Source: Clostridiales bacterium (GTDB taxonomy: Bacteria; Bacillota; Clostridia; TANB77; SIG350). From it: a DNA stretch of 64,000 nt. The notes below the pieces were generated by a model that did no database searches, was not told the origin of the DNA, and worked only from the letters and a program-made list of their open reading frames with translations. Positions 24,225 through 34,220 of the stretch are shown piece after piece. The stretch is taken from the NCBI GenBank assembly GCA_015056545.1, contig SVGE01000007.1, positions 1 to 64,000 on the forward strand, in the 5' to 3' direction. The position numbers were made by a program, and so were the translations under genes. Position 1 is the stretch's first letter. Each line of letters opens with the position of its first letter.

Positions 24225-25658
24225 CTATTCCCTTCTTTTTTCAATAACTTTTTCTATTCCTAATGATGAAAACCAAATAAATAAATATGATACAATAAAT
24301 GAATATCTAGGTTGAATTTCAATTATGGAAAATACTAAAATATATCCACCTATTAATATATACATAAAATTAATTAATTTGTTTTCATTATTTTTTAGCC
24401 CTATTATACTAAATGTTAAAATACCTATATTAAATATATTATAGAAAACATCTATAATATGTAGATTATAATTTGTTCCTAATGTAGCCCAATATACTCC
24501 TCCATTACTTCCATTTCCCCACATTATTCCTATTTTCTTAATTAATAAAGTAATAATTTTAATAATTGGTGTTTCTTTTATTCTATTTACTACATATTCC
24601 TTACATTCATTTTCAAAATTTTCATTTTTTAAATTATCATTTATATATTTGCCATCTTGTTCATTCCACATTCCATTACTTTCAATATTTGTTCCTTTTA
24701 ATATAGAAGTTATACTTGGTTCTACTGCATCATATAATGGTCTTTCTATTATACCTGTAAATAATAATATTGAACTTACTAAACATGTAATAAAAATATA
24801 TCCTAATACTACACATAAACAATTTATTATTCTTCTATTTTTCTTAAAAAATATTATATATACACAAACTGCGATTAATATAACTATTGCTATTGCTCTA
24901 AATAAATTTGCTATACCTAAAATTATTCCTGTAATTAATAATAAAATATTTTCCTTTAAAATATTTTTTCTATCTTTAAATTCATCTAATTTAATAGTAT
25001 TAAATAATAGTAATATTCCAATTAAATATGTCCATATAACTAAATTTTCTGTACAATATGTTGATATATATGCTATAAAAGCAGGGAATATTGAAGCTAT
25101 TATTAAACATATTAATTGGCCTTTTTCTGTTTTTAATATTTTTTTAGATATAATATATATTAAAAACATTGAAAAAATAGAAAATATTAAATTAATAAAT
25201 TTATATACTATTAAATGCGAAGTAGGGAATAGCTTTATTAAAAAACTCATATATATTAAACTTGGTATTAAATGTGGAAATCTTGCAAAATATCCAAAAC
25301 CATATAATTCATAAAAGTTACCATTTAAAAGTTGTTTTGCTGAATTATACATTGTTAAATAATCTGATACAATTGGTGTATTAATATTTAAAAGCCAAAA
25401 AACTCTTAAAACAGTTCCAAATAGCATTATTAATATTATTTTCTTTTTTTTAGATATTTTACTTTTTAATATAAAAATATCTATTAATATAGTTAATATA
25501 TACATTATTATTAATATAATATTAAAATTGCTTAATACAAATTTATTTTTATATATTTCTGTACTTATTGAAAATATATTTCCTATAATCATTCCTATAA
25601 AAATTATAAGTAGTGATATTCTCATAAAAATATTTAAGTATTTTTCTACTTTATTCAA
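24225..25658 (-). CDS. Polytopic membrane protein, probably GT-C type glycosyltransferase
   Basis: 477 aa with about 11-12 hydrophobic segments. The first external loop, 'NINTPIVSDYLTMYNSAKQL', has the acidic residue at the position expected in GT-C (GT39/PMT/ArnT-like) transferases, followed by 'FARFPHLIPSLIYM'. These enzymes move a sugar from a polyprenyl-phosphate donor. It is cotranscribed with the LTA-synthase-like gene, so decoration of lipoteichoic acid or another surface polymer is a reasonable inference. A flippase-type role cannot be excluded. Confidence 0.65.
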   Translation of the reverse strand: MNKVEKYLNIFMRISLLIIFIGMIIGNIFSISTEIYKNKFVLSNFNIILIIMYILTILIDIFILKSKISKKKKIILIMLFGTVLRVFWLLNINTPIVSDYLTMYNSAKQLLNGNFYELYGFGYFARFPHLIPSLIYMSFLIKLFPTSHLIVYKFINLIFSIFSMFLIYIISKKILKTEKGQLICLIIASIFPAFIAYISTYCTENLVIWTYLIGILLLFNTIKLDEFKDRKNILKENILLLITGIILGIANLFRAIAIVILIAVCVYIIFFKKNRRIINCLCVVLGYIFITCLVSSILLFTGIIERPLYDAVEPSITSILKGTNIESNGMWNEQDGKYINDNLKNENFENECKEYVVNRIKETPIIKIITLLIKKIGIMWGNGSNGGVYWATLGTNYNLHIIDVFYNIFNIGILTFSIIGLKNNENKLINFMYILIGGYILVFSIIEIQPRYSFIVSYLFIWFSSLGIEKVIEKRRE

Positions 25659-25786
25659 TTTAAAAATCCTTTCAATTTGTTATTTCAACATTATAATATA
25701 TTATTTTATATAACAAGTCAATTAAATATACCTATAATTTATAATTTAATTGTGTTCAAACACATAGCATATAAGCTTTTCATGAC

Positions 25787-25812
25787 TTATCCACATTTTT
25801 TTCCACAATTTT
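25787..25812. promoter_or_regulatory. DnaA box cluster upstream of dnaA
   Basis: A perfect TTATCCACA at 25787-25795 followed by TTTTCCACAA nearby. Together with the dnaA-dnaN cluster this suggests a bipartite origin, or DnaA autoregulation of the dnaA promoter. Confidence 0.65.
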
Positions 25813-25834
25813 TATTCTTTTTTCAAAAAACATA

Positions 25835-25863
25835 TTGATTATTTAAAAAACTTTTGATATATT
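25835..25863 (+). promoter_or_regulatory. dnaA promoter
   Basis: TTGATT (25835-25840), 17-bp spacer, TATATT (25858-25863). The DnaA box lies 40 bp upstream. Confidence 0.5.
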
Positions 25864-25939
25864 TAGGGAAGTAAAGAATGAGATAATTATTAATAACAAT
25901 TAATAGTTGTTAATACAAAAATATAAAGGTGGTGCAAAA

Positions 25940-27259
25940 TTGGAAAACTTTATAGACACTTGGGACAAGGTTATAGAAATATTAAAACCTGAAATGCCTA
26001 GTATAAGTTTAGATACTTGGATAAAACCATTAGAATTAGTTGAAAAAACTGATACTAAATTAATATTTAAAGCACAACAAGATTACCAAAAAACTATTGT
26101 TGAAACAAGATATCTATCATTATTAAAAACAGCTTTATCATATGTAACTAAAAGAGATTATGATATTTCAATAATTCTTTCTGAAAAAGCTGAAAAAACT
26201 GATGAAGATGTTATTTCAAATATTTATGGATATTCAAATACTTGTTTAAATCCTAAATATACTTTTGATAATTTTGTTATAGGAAATAATACTAGATTTG
26301 CACATGCTGCATGTTTAGCTGTTGCTGAAGCTCCTTCAACAGCATATAATCCATTATTTATATATGGTGGAGTAGGGCTTGGTAAAACTCACTTAATGCA
26401 TGCTATTGGTAATTTCATGATAGAAAGAGATCCTAATGCAAAAGTATTATATGTAACATCTGAAAGATTTTTAAATGATTTAGTAAATGCTATTGGTGAA
26501 AATAAAAATGAAGAATTTAGATTAAAATATAGAAATATTGATTTATTATTAATAGATGATATTCAATTCATAGCTAAAAAAGAAAGATGTCAAGAAGAGT
26601 TTTTCCACACATTTAATACTTTATATGAACAAGGTAAACAAATAGTATTAACAAGTGATAAACCACCAAAAGATATAAATCCGTTAGAAGAAAGATTAAA
26701 ATCTAGGTTTGAATGGGGATTAATTGCAGACATTCAACCACCAGAATATGAAACAAGGTTAGCAATTTTGAGAAAAAAAGCTCAAAATGAAAAAATAGTA
26801 ATTGATGATGATATTTTAGCACATATAGCACAAAAAATTGACTCAAACATTAGGGAATTAGAAGGTACACTAAATAAAATTATTGCAGAAGCTTCACTTA
26901 CTAATAGTCCAATCACAATGGAATGTGCACTAAAAGCAATTAGTCATATGTCATCTTCAAATTCAAGATTATTAACATCTTCATTAATAATTGAAACAGT
27001 AGCAAGATATTTTGATATTACAGTAGAAGACATGCTTAAACCAACAAGGGAAGCAAGTATAGCTCTTCCAAGACAAATTGCAATGTATTTGTGTAGAGAA
27101 ATGGCAAATATGTCTTATCCTAAAATATCTGCTGATTTTAAGAAAAAAGATCACACTACTGTTATGCATGCTTGTTCAAAAATCTCTAAAGAAATAAAAG
27201 AGAAGTATGATGTTAGACAAGCTGTGGATAACATTAAAGAATTGTTGATAACTAAATAG
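25940..27259 (+). CDS. dnaA: Chromosomal replication initiator DnaA
   Basis: 439 aa from a TTG at 25940, chosen because AAAGGTGG sits eight bases upstream and the product then begins MENFIDTWDKVIEI; the frame is open 11 codons further. Domain I ~1-85, a short linker, domain III AAA+ with 'PLFIYGGVGLGKTHLMHAIG', 'DLLLIDDIQFIAKKE', 'LTSDKPPKDI', and domain IV with 'REASIALPRQIAMYLCREM' and 'FKKKDHTTVMHAC', the DnaA signature that binds DnaA boxes. Start codon TTG probably limits expression. Confidence 0.97.
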   Translation: MENFIDTWDKVIEILKPEMPSISLDTWIKPLELVEKTDTKLIFKAQQDYQKTIVETRYLSLLKTALSYVTKRDYDISIILSEKAEKTDEDVISNIYGYSNTCLNPKYTFDNFVIGNNTRFAHAACLAVAEAPSTAYNPLFIYGGVGLGKTHLMHAIGNFMIERDPNAKVLYVTSERFLNDLVNAIGENKNEEFRLKYRNIDLLLIDDIQFIAKKERCQEEFFHTFNTLYEQGKQIVLTSDKPPKDINPLEERLKSRFEWGLIADIQPPEYETRLAILRKKAQNEKIVIDDDILAHIAQKIDSNIRELEGTLNKIIAEASLTNSPITMECALKAISHMSSSNSRLLTSSLIIETVARYFDITVEDMLKPTREASIALPRQIAMYLCREMANMSYPKISADFKKKDHTTVMHACSKISKEIKEKYDVRQAVDNIKELLITK

Positions 27260-27569
27260 CCCTTATTTCCGTAGTTTGAGAGCATATTTTACATAATTAT
27301 ATAAAATATGACAAATTTAAAATCCTACTTACGGAACAGCTACAAAGGTTATCAACATCTAATTGTGAATTGCTTGTGGACAAACTGTTGATAAGTTAGT
27401 TTTACACAATTTGAAAAAAATATGAACATTTTATTCATTGTTTTTCCACAAAGTTATACACAAGATAAAATATAGGCATTTTAATAGTTTAACTGGTTTT
27501 CCACAAAATCCACAGGACTTACTATTATTATTACTATAAAATATTATATATATTAAAGGAGTAAATTTT
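27260..27569. other. oriC region between dnaA and dnaN
   Basis: Contains DnaA-box-like 9-mers: TTATCAACA (27349), TGTGGACAA (27375), TGTTGATAA (27386), TTTTCCACA (27442 and 27497) and TTATACACA (27454), several within one mismatch of TTATCCACA. They are followed by an AT-only stretch (about 27520-27555, ATTATTATTACTATAAAA) suitable as the unwinding element. Also an inverted repeat CATATTTTA/TAAAATATG at 27284-27310, probably the dnaA terminator. Gene strand bias switches here. Confidence 0.85.
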
Positions 27570-28688
27570 ATGAAAATCGTTTGCGAAAAAGAAAAATTAT
27601 TAAAAGGATTAAATTGTGTACAAAGAGCAACTAGTTCAAAATCAACTATGCCTATACTTTTTGGTATACTTATACAAACAAATGATAATCAATTAAGATT
27701 AACTACATATGATTTAGAAATAGGTATTGAATATGTAATGGATTGTGAAATAGCTGAGCAAGGTGCAACAGTTGTTGATGCAAAAACATTTATTGAAATT
27801 ATAAGAAAATTACCTAATAATAAAATTAATATTGAATTATTAGAAGATAATAATCAATTATTAATTGAATGTGAAGAAAGTGTATATAAATTATCTACTA
27901 TGAACCCAGAAGAATTTCCTGAGTTACCTAAAATAGAAGTAGAAAAATCAATTGAATTAACAGATATGACATTTAAATCAATGATAAAGAAGACTATTTT
28001 TGCAGTAAGTTTAGATGAAACTAAACCAATATTTACAGGATGTTTAATAGAAGTATTAAAAGACAAAGTAAATTTAGTTTCAATTGATGGATTTAGATTA
28101 GCATTTGTTACTGAAAAAATATTTAATGTTAACGAACCATTTAAAGCTGTAATACCAGGAAAAACTTTAAATGAAATAAATAAAATATTAGCAGAAGACG
28201 GAACAAAAGTTAATATTGGAATTTCTAAGAATCAAGCAATGTTTGAAATGGGAGATTGCAAACTTGTTTCAAGATTATTAGAAGGAGAATTCTTAAATTA
28301 TGAAAATGTAATTCCAAAAGATAGAGAAACAAGAGTAAAGATTAATACTAATACATTAATTCAAGTTATTGAAAGAGCTTCATTAGTTAGTTTTTCAACA
28401 GATGAAAAAAGCAAGAAGTTCCCACTTAAATTACATATAGAAGTAGGAAAACTTACTATTACATGTAATGGTTCAATAGGAAATGCAAAGGAAGAACTAT
28501 ATATTGAAACAGAAGGTAAAGAATTAGAAATAGGATTTAATCACAAATATTTATTAGATGCTTTAAAAGCATGTGATGATGAAGAAGTGTATATAGATTT
28601 TGGTACATCAGTTTCACCTTGTATTATTAGAGGTAAGGACAAAGATGTATACTTATATATGGTATTACCAGTTAGATTAACTGATTAA
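27570..28688 (+). CDS. dnaN: DNA polymerase III sliding clamp (beta subunit)
   Basis: 372 aa, the normal length of the three-domain beta clamp. N-terminus 'MKIVCEKEKLLKGLNCVQRA', then 'SKSTMPILFGILIQT', 'FPELPKIEVEKSIEL', and the C-terminal 'YLYMVLPVRLTD' typical of DnaN. Start supported by AAAGGAG. Lies after oriC and 41 bp before gyrB. Confidence 0.97.
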   Translation: MKIVCEKEKLLKGLNCVQRATSSKSTMPILFGILIQTNDNQLRLTTYDLEIGIEYVMDCEIAEQGATVVDAKTFIEIIRKLPNNKINIELLEDNNQLLIECEESVYKLSTMNPEEFPELPKIEVEKSIELTDMTFKSMIKKTIFAVSLDETKPIFTGCLIEVLKDKVNLVSIDGFRLAFVTEKIFNVNEPFKAVIPGKTLNEINKILAEDGTKVNIGISKNQAMFEMGDCKLVSRLLEGEFLNYENVIPKDRETRVKINTNTLIQVIERASLVSFSTDEKSKKFPLKLHIEVGKLTITCNGSIGNAKEELYIETEGKELEIGFNHKYLLDALKACDDEEVYIDFGTSVSPCIIRGKDKDVYLYMVLPVRLTD

Positions 28689-28699
28689 TTAATAAATAA

Positions 28700-30640
<1,941 letters not shown>

Positions 30641-30649
30641 GGAGTATAT

Positions 30650-32686
30650 ATGAATAAAAAAGGTATAAGCTTAGTTGCTCTTACTATAACAATAATAGTT
30701 ATGACTATAATTACAGCAACTATAGTTATTACAGGTTTAGATTTAAATAAAACTACAGATTTAATTAAATTTGAGAAAAGTATCACTTTAATAGAAAAAA
30801 CAATAAGAAAAGAATATATAAAAGATAATATTATTGGAATTTCACTAAAAAATTATGAATTAAATTCTAATAATGAGCAAGATGAATTTAATTTTACAGA
30901 AGAAGAATTAAATAATATATTAACAGAAATAAAAGAAATATATACAACAATAGAAATAGATAATGAAAAAGAGGAATACTATTTATTAAATAAAGAACAT
31001 TTATTAAAATTAGGTTTAAATGAGATATATGAGGAATATTTAGTAAATTATAAATATGGTTATGTTTTTTGCTTAACACCCGTAATTGATGAAAATAATA
31101 ATAATATGTATACTACTCAATTTATAAAAGAATTAATTGATACAAAAAATGAATATCCTTTAGTAATAAATAGTAGAAGAAATCAAGCTATTAATTATAG
31201 AATATATGGAAATAGTGTTCAAAATGGAACGCCTACACCAGAGAATCCTGTAGAAGTGCAAAGTGTGGGTGAAAAAGTTGAAACTTTATTTGATAAATCT
31301 TTATATAGTTCAATAGATGTATTTAATACAGAACATAGTTCAGGTCTATATTTATATACATATATTGAAGGTTTAAAAATGAACACAGATTATATTGTTA
31401 AGGTTATTAGAAATAATGGAAGTAAATTTAATTCTGTTGCATCAACATTATTAATATCTGGTTCAACGTTTGATGTATCATCTGGAAAATATACAGTTGT
31501 TTCTAACACTAGTGGAACAGATACTGAAGAAAAAACATATACGACAGATAAAAACGGAAGACTTACTATTGGTATTTCTAATAGTAATATGACACAAGAA
31601 AATTTAAATACTATTTTTACAAATACGGATATAATAATTGTAGAAAAAGAAGATAAAGAATATTTAAATAAATATAAAATACCTATAAATATTAAAGGTA
31701 AGAATCTAGTTGATATAAGTAAATTAACTCATACAAAATCTAATTTAATTGTTAATGAAACATCAACAAATTCTTGGACTGTACAAGGAGCAGAAGGAGC
31801 ATCAGAATTAGCATATAGTGCAGGAGAAATTAGGTCTGTTTTTCAAAATAAATTAGAAGCAAATAAAGATTATACATTAAGTTTTTATATTACTTTATTA
31901 GAACAAGGAATATATAATAATAATTTTTGCATATATTTAGGAAATAGTAAAACAGATTATGCAAAAAAACAATTTAGATATTCAAATTTAGAAGTTGGTA
32001 AAAGAGTAAAAATAGAAACGAAATTTAATGTAAATTTTGAAATTGGTACATTAACTATGCGTTTAAATAATAATAAATATTTGATAGAAATGGATACTAT
32101 GCAAATAGAAGAAGGAACGGTAGCAACAGAATATGTACAAGGATTTAATGAAAAAATAAACATATATTTAGATGAACCATTAAGAGGAATAAATTGTTAT
32201 TATGATTATGTAGATTTTAAAGAGCAAAAAGTATATAGAATAATAAATGAAAAAGTATTTGATGGTACTGAAAATTTTAGTATATTTACAGCTAATAATG
32301 TTAATTATTTTAGAATTTTTTTAAGTAATTTTGAATATCTTCCATGGAGTGATGATTCAACTAATTTATATAAAAATGGATTATGTAATAAATATCCAGT
32401 TGTAATGCAAGATAATAGAGTAAATAATACATTGTCTGCAGCTGCTGGAAATTTATATACTTATGATTTTGGTAATAATTCTTATGAAACAGTAGAGGCA
32501 TTTAAAGAAAATTTAGCTAGTGAATATAATAAGGGAATTCCATTGAAAATATATATGGTAAGACCAACAGCAAGTGAACAAAATATTCAAATTCCAGAAA
32601 TGTTATTAAATATTGGTACAAATACAATTGAAACAGCTACTACTATTAATCCAAGTAAAATAGAAGTACAATATTATGAACAATAA
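30650..32686 (+). CDS. Pilin-like N-terminus joined to phage-tail-like module
   Basis: 678 aa starting 9 bp after the gyrB stop, with GGAGTATAT before ATG. Residues 1-30 ('KKGISLVALTITIIVMTIIT') are the same pilin-type signal as in the protein at 13619. Residues ~30-170 look helical and unassigned. From ~190 the sequence resembles modules of phage tail or baseplate proteins: 'QNGTPTPENPVEVQSVGE', 'KYKIPINIKGKNLVDISKLT', 'QIEEGTVATEYVQGF', and 'YYDYVDFKEQKVYRIINEKV'. Carbohydrate-binding or adhesive function is plausible. Shared transcription with gyrB is implied by spacing. Its family placement is from memory of phage protein patterns, not from a search. Confidence 0.65.
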   Translation: MNKKGISLVALTITIIVMTIITATIVITGLDLNKTTDLIKFEKSITLIEKTIRKEYIKDNIIGISLKNYELNSNNEQDEFNFTEEELNNILTEIKEIYTTIEIDNEKEEYYLLNKEHLLKLGLNEIYEEYLVNYKYGYVFCLTPVIDENNNNMYTTQFIKELIDTKNEYPLVINSRRNQAINYRIYGNSVQNGTPTPENPVEVQSVGEKVETLFDKSLYSSIDVFNTEHSSGLYLYTYIEGLKMNTDYIVKVIRNNGSKFNSVASTLLISGSTFDVSSGKYTVVSNTSGTDTEEKTYTTDKNGRLTIGISNSNMTQENLNTIFTNTDIIIVEKEDKEYLNKYKIPINIKGKNLVDISKLTHTKSNLIVNETSTNSWTVQGAEGASELAYSAGEIRSVFQNKLEANKDYTLSFYITLLEQGIYNNNFCIYLGNSKTDYAKKQFRYSNLEVGKRVKIETKFNVNFEIGTLTMRLNNNKYLIEMDTMQIEEGTVATEYVQGFNEKINIYLDEPLRGINCYYDYVDFKEQKVYRIINEKVFDGTENFSIFTANNVNYFRIFLSNFEYLPWSDDSTNLYKNGLCNKYPVVMQDNRVNNTLSAAAGNLYTYDFGNNSYETVEAFKENLASEYNKGIPLKIYMVRPTASEQNIQIPEMLLNIGTNTIETATTINPSKIEVQYYEQ

Positions 32687-32694
32687 AACAAATA

Positions 32695-32734
32695 AAAAGA
32701 ATTTAGATTAATTTAAAAATCTAAATTCTTTTTT
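32695..32734. terminator. Bidirectional terminator
   Basis: AAAAAGAATTTAGAT with ATCTAAATTCTTTTTT, between the pilin-like gene and the convergent SLH gene. Confidence 0.85.
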
Positions 32735-32735
32735 A

Positions 32736-33341
32736 CTATAACTTAATATTTAAACAATTATATATTAGTACAAAAGCATCTTCTCTAATTAATTCAGTTT
32801 TTACTTTTAAATCAGTATTTTTAGTTATTTGTAATTCTTCAGCTTTTGAAATATAATCATCTGGCCAAATAGTTAATCCATTATCTTTATTAACTAACCT
32901 AACAAGAATAGTTAATACTTCTTCATATTTAATGTAATCATTTGGTCTAAATTTACCATCACCATCACCAATTAAATATCCTTCATTTACACAAATATAT
33001 ATATTATTATATCCCCAAAATGATTTATTAACATCAGTAAAATTAATTTTCTTATTTGTAACTTCAGTATTTTCTTTTCCAATTAATCTAACAATAACTG
33101 TTGCAAATTCTGCTCTAGTAAATTTTTTTGTTAACATTAAATTTCCATGTTCATCTCCAATTATTATTTTCATTTTTTTTAAAGCAATTATTGCATTATC
33201 TATATATTCTTGGTCAATTTCTTTTTTTACTTCAATATCTATTTCAATATTTTCTTCATTAACTTCTACTGAAAAAGCTAAAGTAGTAAATAAAGAAATA
33301 CATATTACTAAACATATTAATATTTTTTTCATCATTATCAC
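32736..33341 (-). CDS. Small S-layer-homology (SLH) domain protein
   Basis: 201 aa with an N-terminal signal peptide (MMKKILICLVICISLFTTLA-type) and two SLH motifs: 'ALKKMKIIIGDEHGNLMLTKKFTRAEFATVIVRL' region (~50-85) and 'NEGYLIGDGDGKFRPNDYIK' (~120-150), plus a weaker third. SLH domains bind pyruvylated secondary cell-wall polymers. No additional functional domain is visible, so it is either a minimal S-layer-anchoring protein or a regulator of wall structure. Single gene, opposite to the gyr genes. A second SLH protein is at 60093. Confidence 0.8.
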   Translation of the reverse strand: MIMMKKILICLVICISLFTTLAFSVEVNEENIEIDIEVKKEIDQEYIDNAIIALKKMKIIIGDEHGNLMLTKKFTRAEFATVIVRLIGKENTEVTNKKINFTDVNKSFWGYNNIYICVNEGYLIGDGDGKFRPNDYIKYEEVLTILVRLVNKDNGLTIWPDDYISKAEELQITKNTDLKVKTELIREDAFVLIYNCLNIKL

Positions 33342-33502
33342 CTAAATATATCTTATATTATTTTTATATAAAAGTAAATAGAAATATATTGAAAAACGTT
33401 TTCTTATATGATATATTAATTCAAAAATAAAGTTTATTAAATCTAAAATATTTTATTTTAGAAGGAGAAATAAATATATTTTGTAATAAAGAGGATAAAC
33501 AT

Positions 33503-33583
33503 ATGATAAAAAAACATACTTTTTTAAAAATGTTTTTTAAAAACATACAATGTTTTTTTGTAGCGAAAAAAAATGTAATGTAA
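33503..33583 (+). CDS. Very short ORF upstream of the MazG-like gene (26 aa)
   Basis: ATG with an AAGAGG site 8 bases upstream. Product starts MIKKHTFLKMFFKNIQCFF. It overlaps the next ORF out of frame, and the change occurs at a T7 run (33553-33559), so the two could be one gene broken by a frameshift. Upstream AT-rich stretch (33342-33500) shows nothing else definite. Confidence 0.3.
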   Translation: MIKKHTFLKMFFKNIQCFFVAKKNVM

Positions 33584-33696
33584 AAAGCTTTCCTAATAAA
33601 GAAAAAATTGAAAAAATATATAGTGGTTGTGATACAAAAATGATTGTGTATCGTTGTAAAAAAGAAGTAATAAGAAAACAAAAAAAAGAAAAGTAA
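33550..33696 (+). CDS. Small four-cysteine, Lys-rich ORF (48 aa)
   Basis: Starts at ATG 33550 without a clear binding site, ends 15 bp before the MazG-like gene. The peptide begins MFFCSEKKCNVKSF and has further Cys in 'SGCDTK' and 'YRCKK', so four Cys at C4, C9, C27 and C36, possibly a zinc site. May be the C-terminal part of a frameshifted gene beginning at 33503. Weakly supported. Confidence 0.35.
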   Translation: MFFCSEKKCNVKSFPNKEKIEKIYSGCDTKMIVYRCKKEVIRKQKKEK

Positions 33697-33711
33697 GAGG
33701 GGAGATATCAT

Positions 33712-34026
33712 ATGTTAGAAATATATAATAAATTAATTAGGGATAATCTTGTTGAACATATGAGAAACAAAGGCTTGCAAGTAGAGTATGAAATACTTGA
33801 TGAAAAAAGATATATTGAAGAACTTAACAAGAAACTTCTTGAAGAAGTAAATGAATATTTGCGGGATTATAGTATAGAGGAAATGGCAGATATTATGGAA
33901 GTAATATATGCTATTTTGGAAACAAAAAATATATCTATAGAGGAAGTAGATAAAGTAAGATTAGAAAAAAGATTAAGAAAAGGAGCATTTAAAGATAGAA
34001 TTTTCTTGAAAACAGTCGAAGAATAA
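33712..34026 (+). CDS. MazG-like/phosphoribosyl-ATP pyrophosphohydrolase-type protein
   Basis: 104 aa starting with the characteristic 'YNKLIRDNLVEHM', with 'KLLEEVNEYLRDYSIEEMADIMEVIYAIL' (in parts 'LLEEVNEYL' and 'EEMADIMEVIYAI') carrying the EExxE...ExxD metal-binding pattern of all-alpha NTP pyrophosphatases, and the family ending 'RLRKGAFKDRIFL'. Often annotated as phosphoribosyl-ATP pyrophosphohydrolase, but no his genes are near; a house-cleaning nucleotide pyrophosphatase is more likely. Start supported by GAGGGGAG. Confidence 0.78.
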   Translation: MLEIYNKLIRDNLVEHMRNKGLQVEYEILDEKRYIEELNKKLLEEVNEYLRDYSIEEMADIMEVIYAILETKNISIEEVDKVRLEKRLRKGAFKDRIFLKTVEE

Positions 34027-34033
34027 TAAAAAG

Positions 34034-34069
34034 CTACACTAAGTAATATTTTATTTAGTGTAGTTTTTG
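34034..34069 (+). terminator. Terminator of the MazG-like gene
   Basis: CTACACTAA/TTAGTGTAG followed by TTTTTG. Separates it from the gyrA promoter. Confidence 0.8.
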
Positions 34070-34127
34070 TTTATAAAAAAATTAACGTTTTTCTTGCATT
34101 TTTACACTATTTTTTATACTTTTTTAC

Positions 34128-34156
34128 TTGCATATTTGAAATGTGTTTGATATAAT
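34128..34156 (+). promoter_or_regulatory. gyrA promoter
   Basis: TTGCAT (34128-34133), 17-bp spacer, TATAAT (34151-34156) with TG before the -10. gyrA is therefore transcribed separately from gyrB. Confidence 0.65.
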
Positions 34157-34220
34157 GTTGAGGTAAAGAGTCCGTAAGGAAAATTAGTAAATATTCATAA
34201 GAAAAGTGAGGTAAATTTAG

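Noticed and set aside
24649-25314. Plus-strand ORF of 221 residues opposite the membrane protein
   Set aside because: Antisense of a transmembrane gene; low-complexity Ile/Asn sequence, no start signal.
33421-33711. Minus-strand ORF of 96 residues upstream of the MazG-like gene
   Set aside because: Phe/Ile/Tyr-only composition, no ribosome site; complement of an A-rich plus strand with small ORFs.
34070-34127. T-box or other riboswitch before gyrA; likewise before proS, queA and leuS
   Set aside because: I looked for T-box (GGTGG..ACCGCG), preQ1 and purine consensus sequences and found none.
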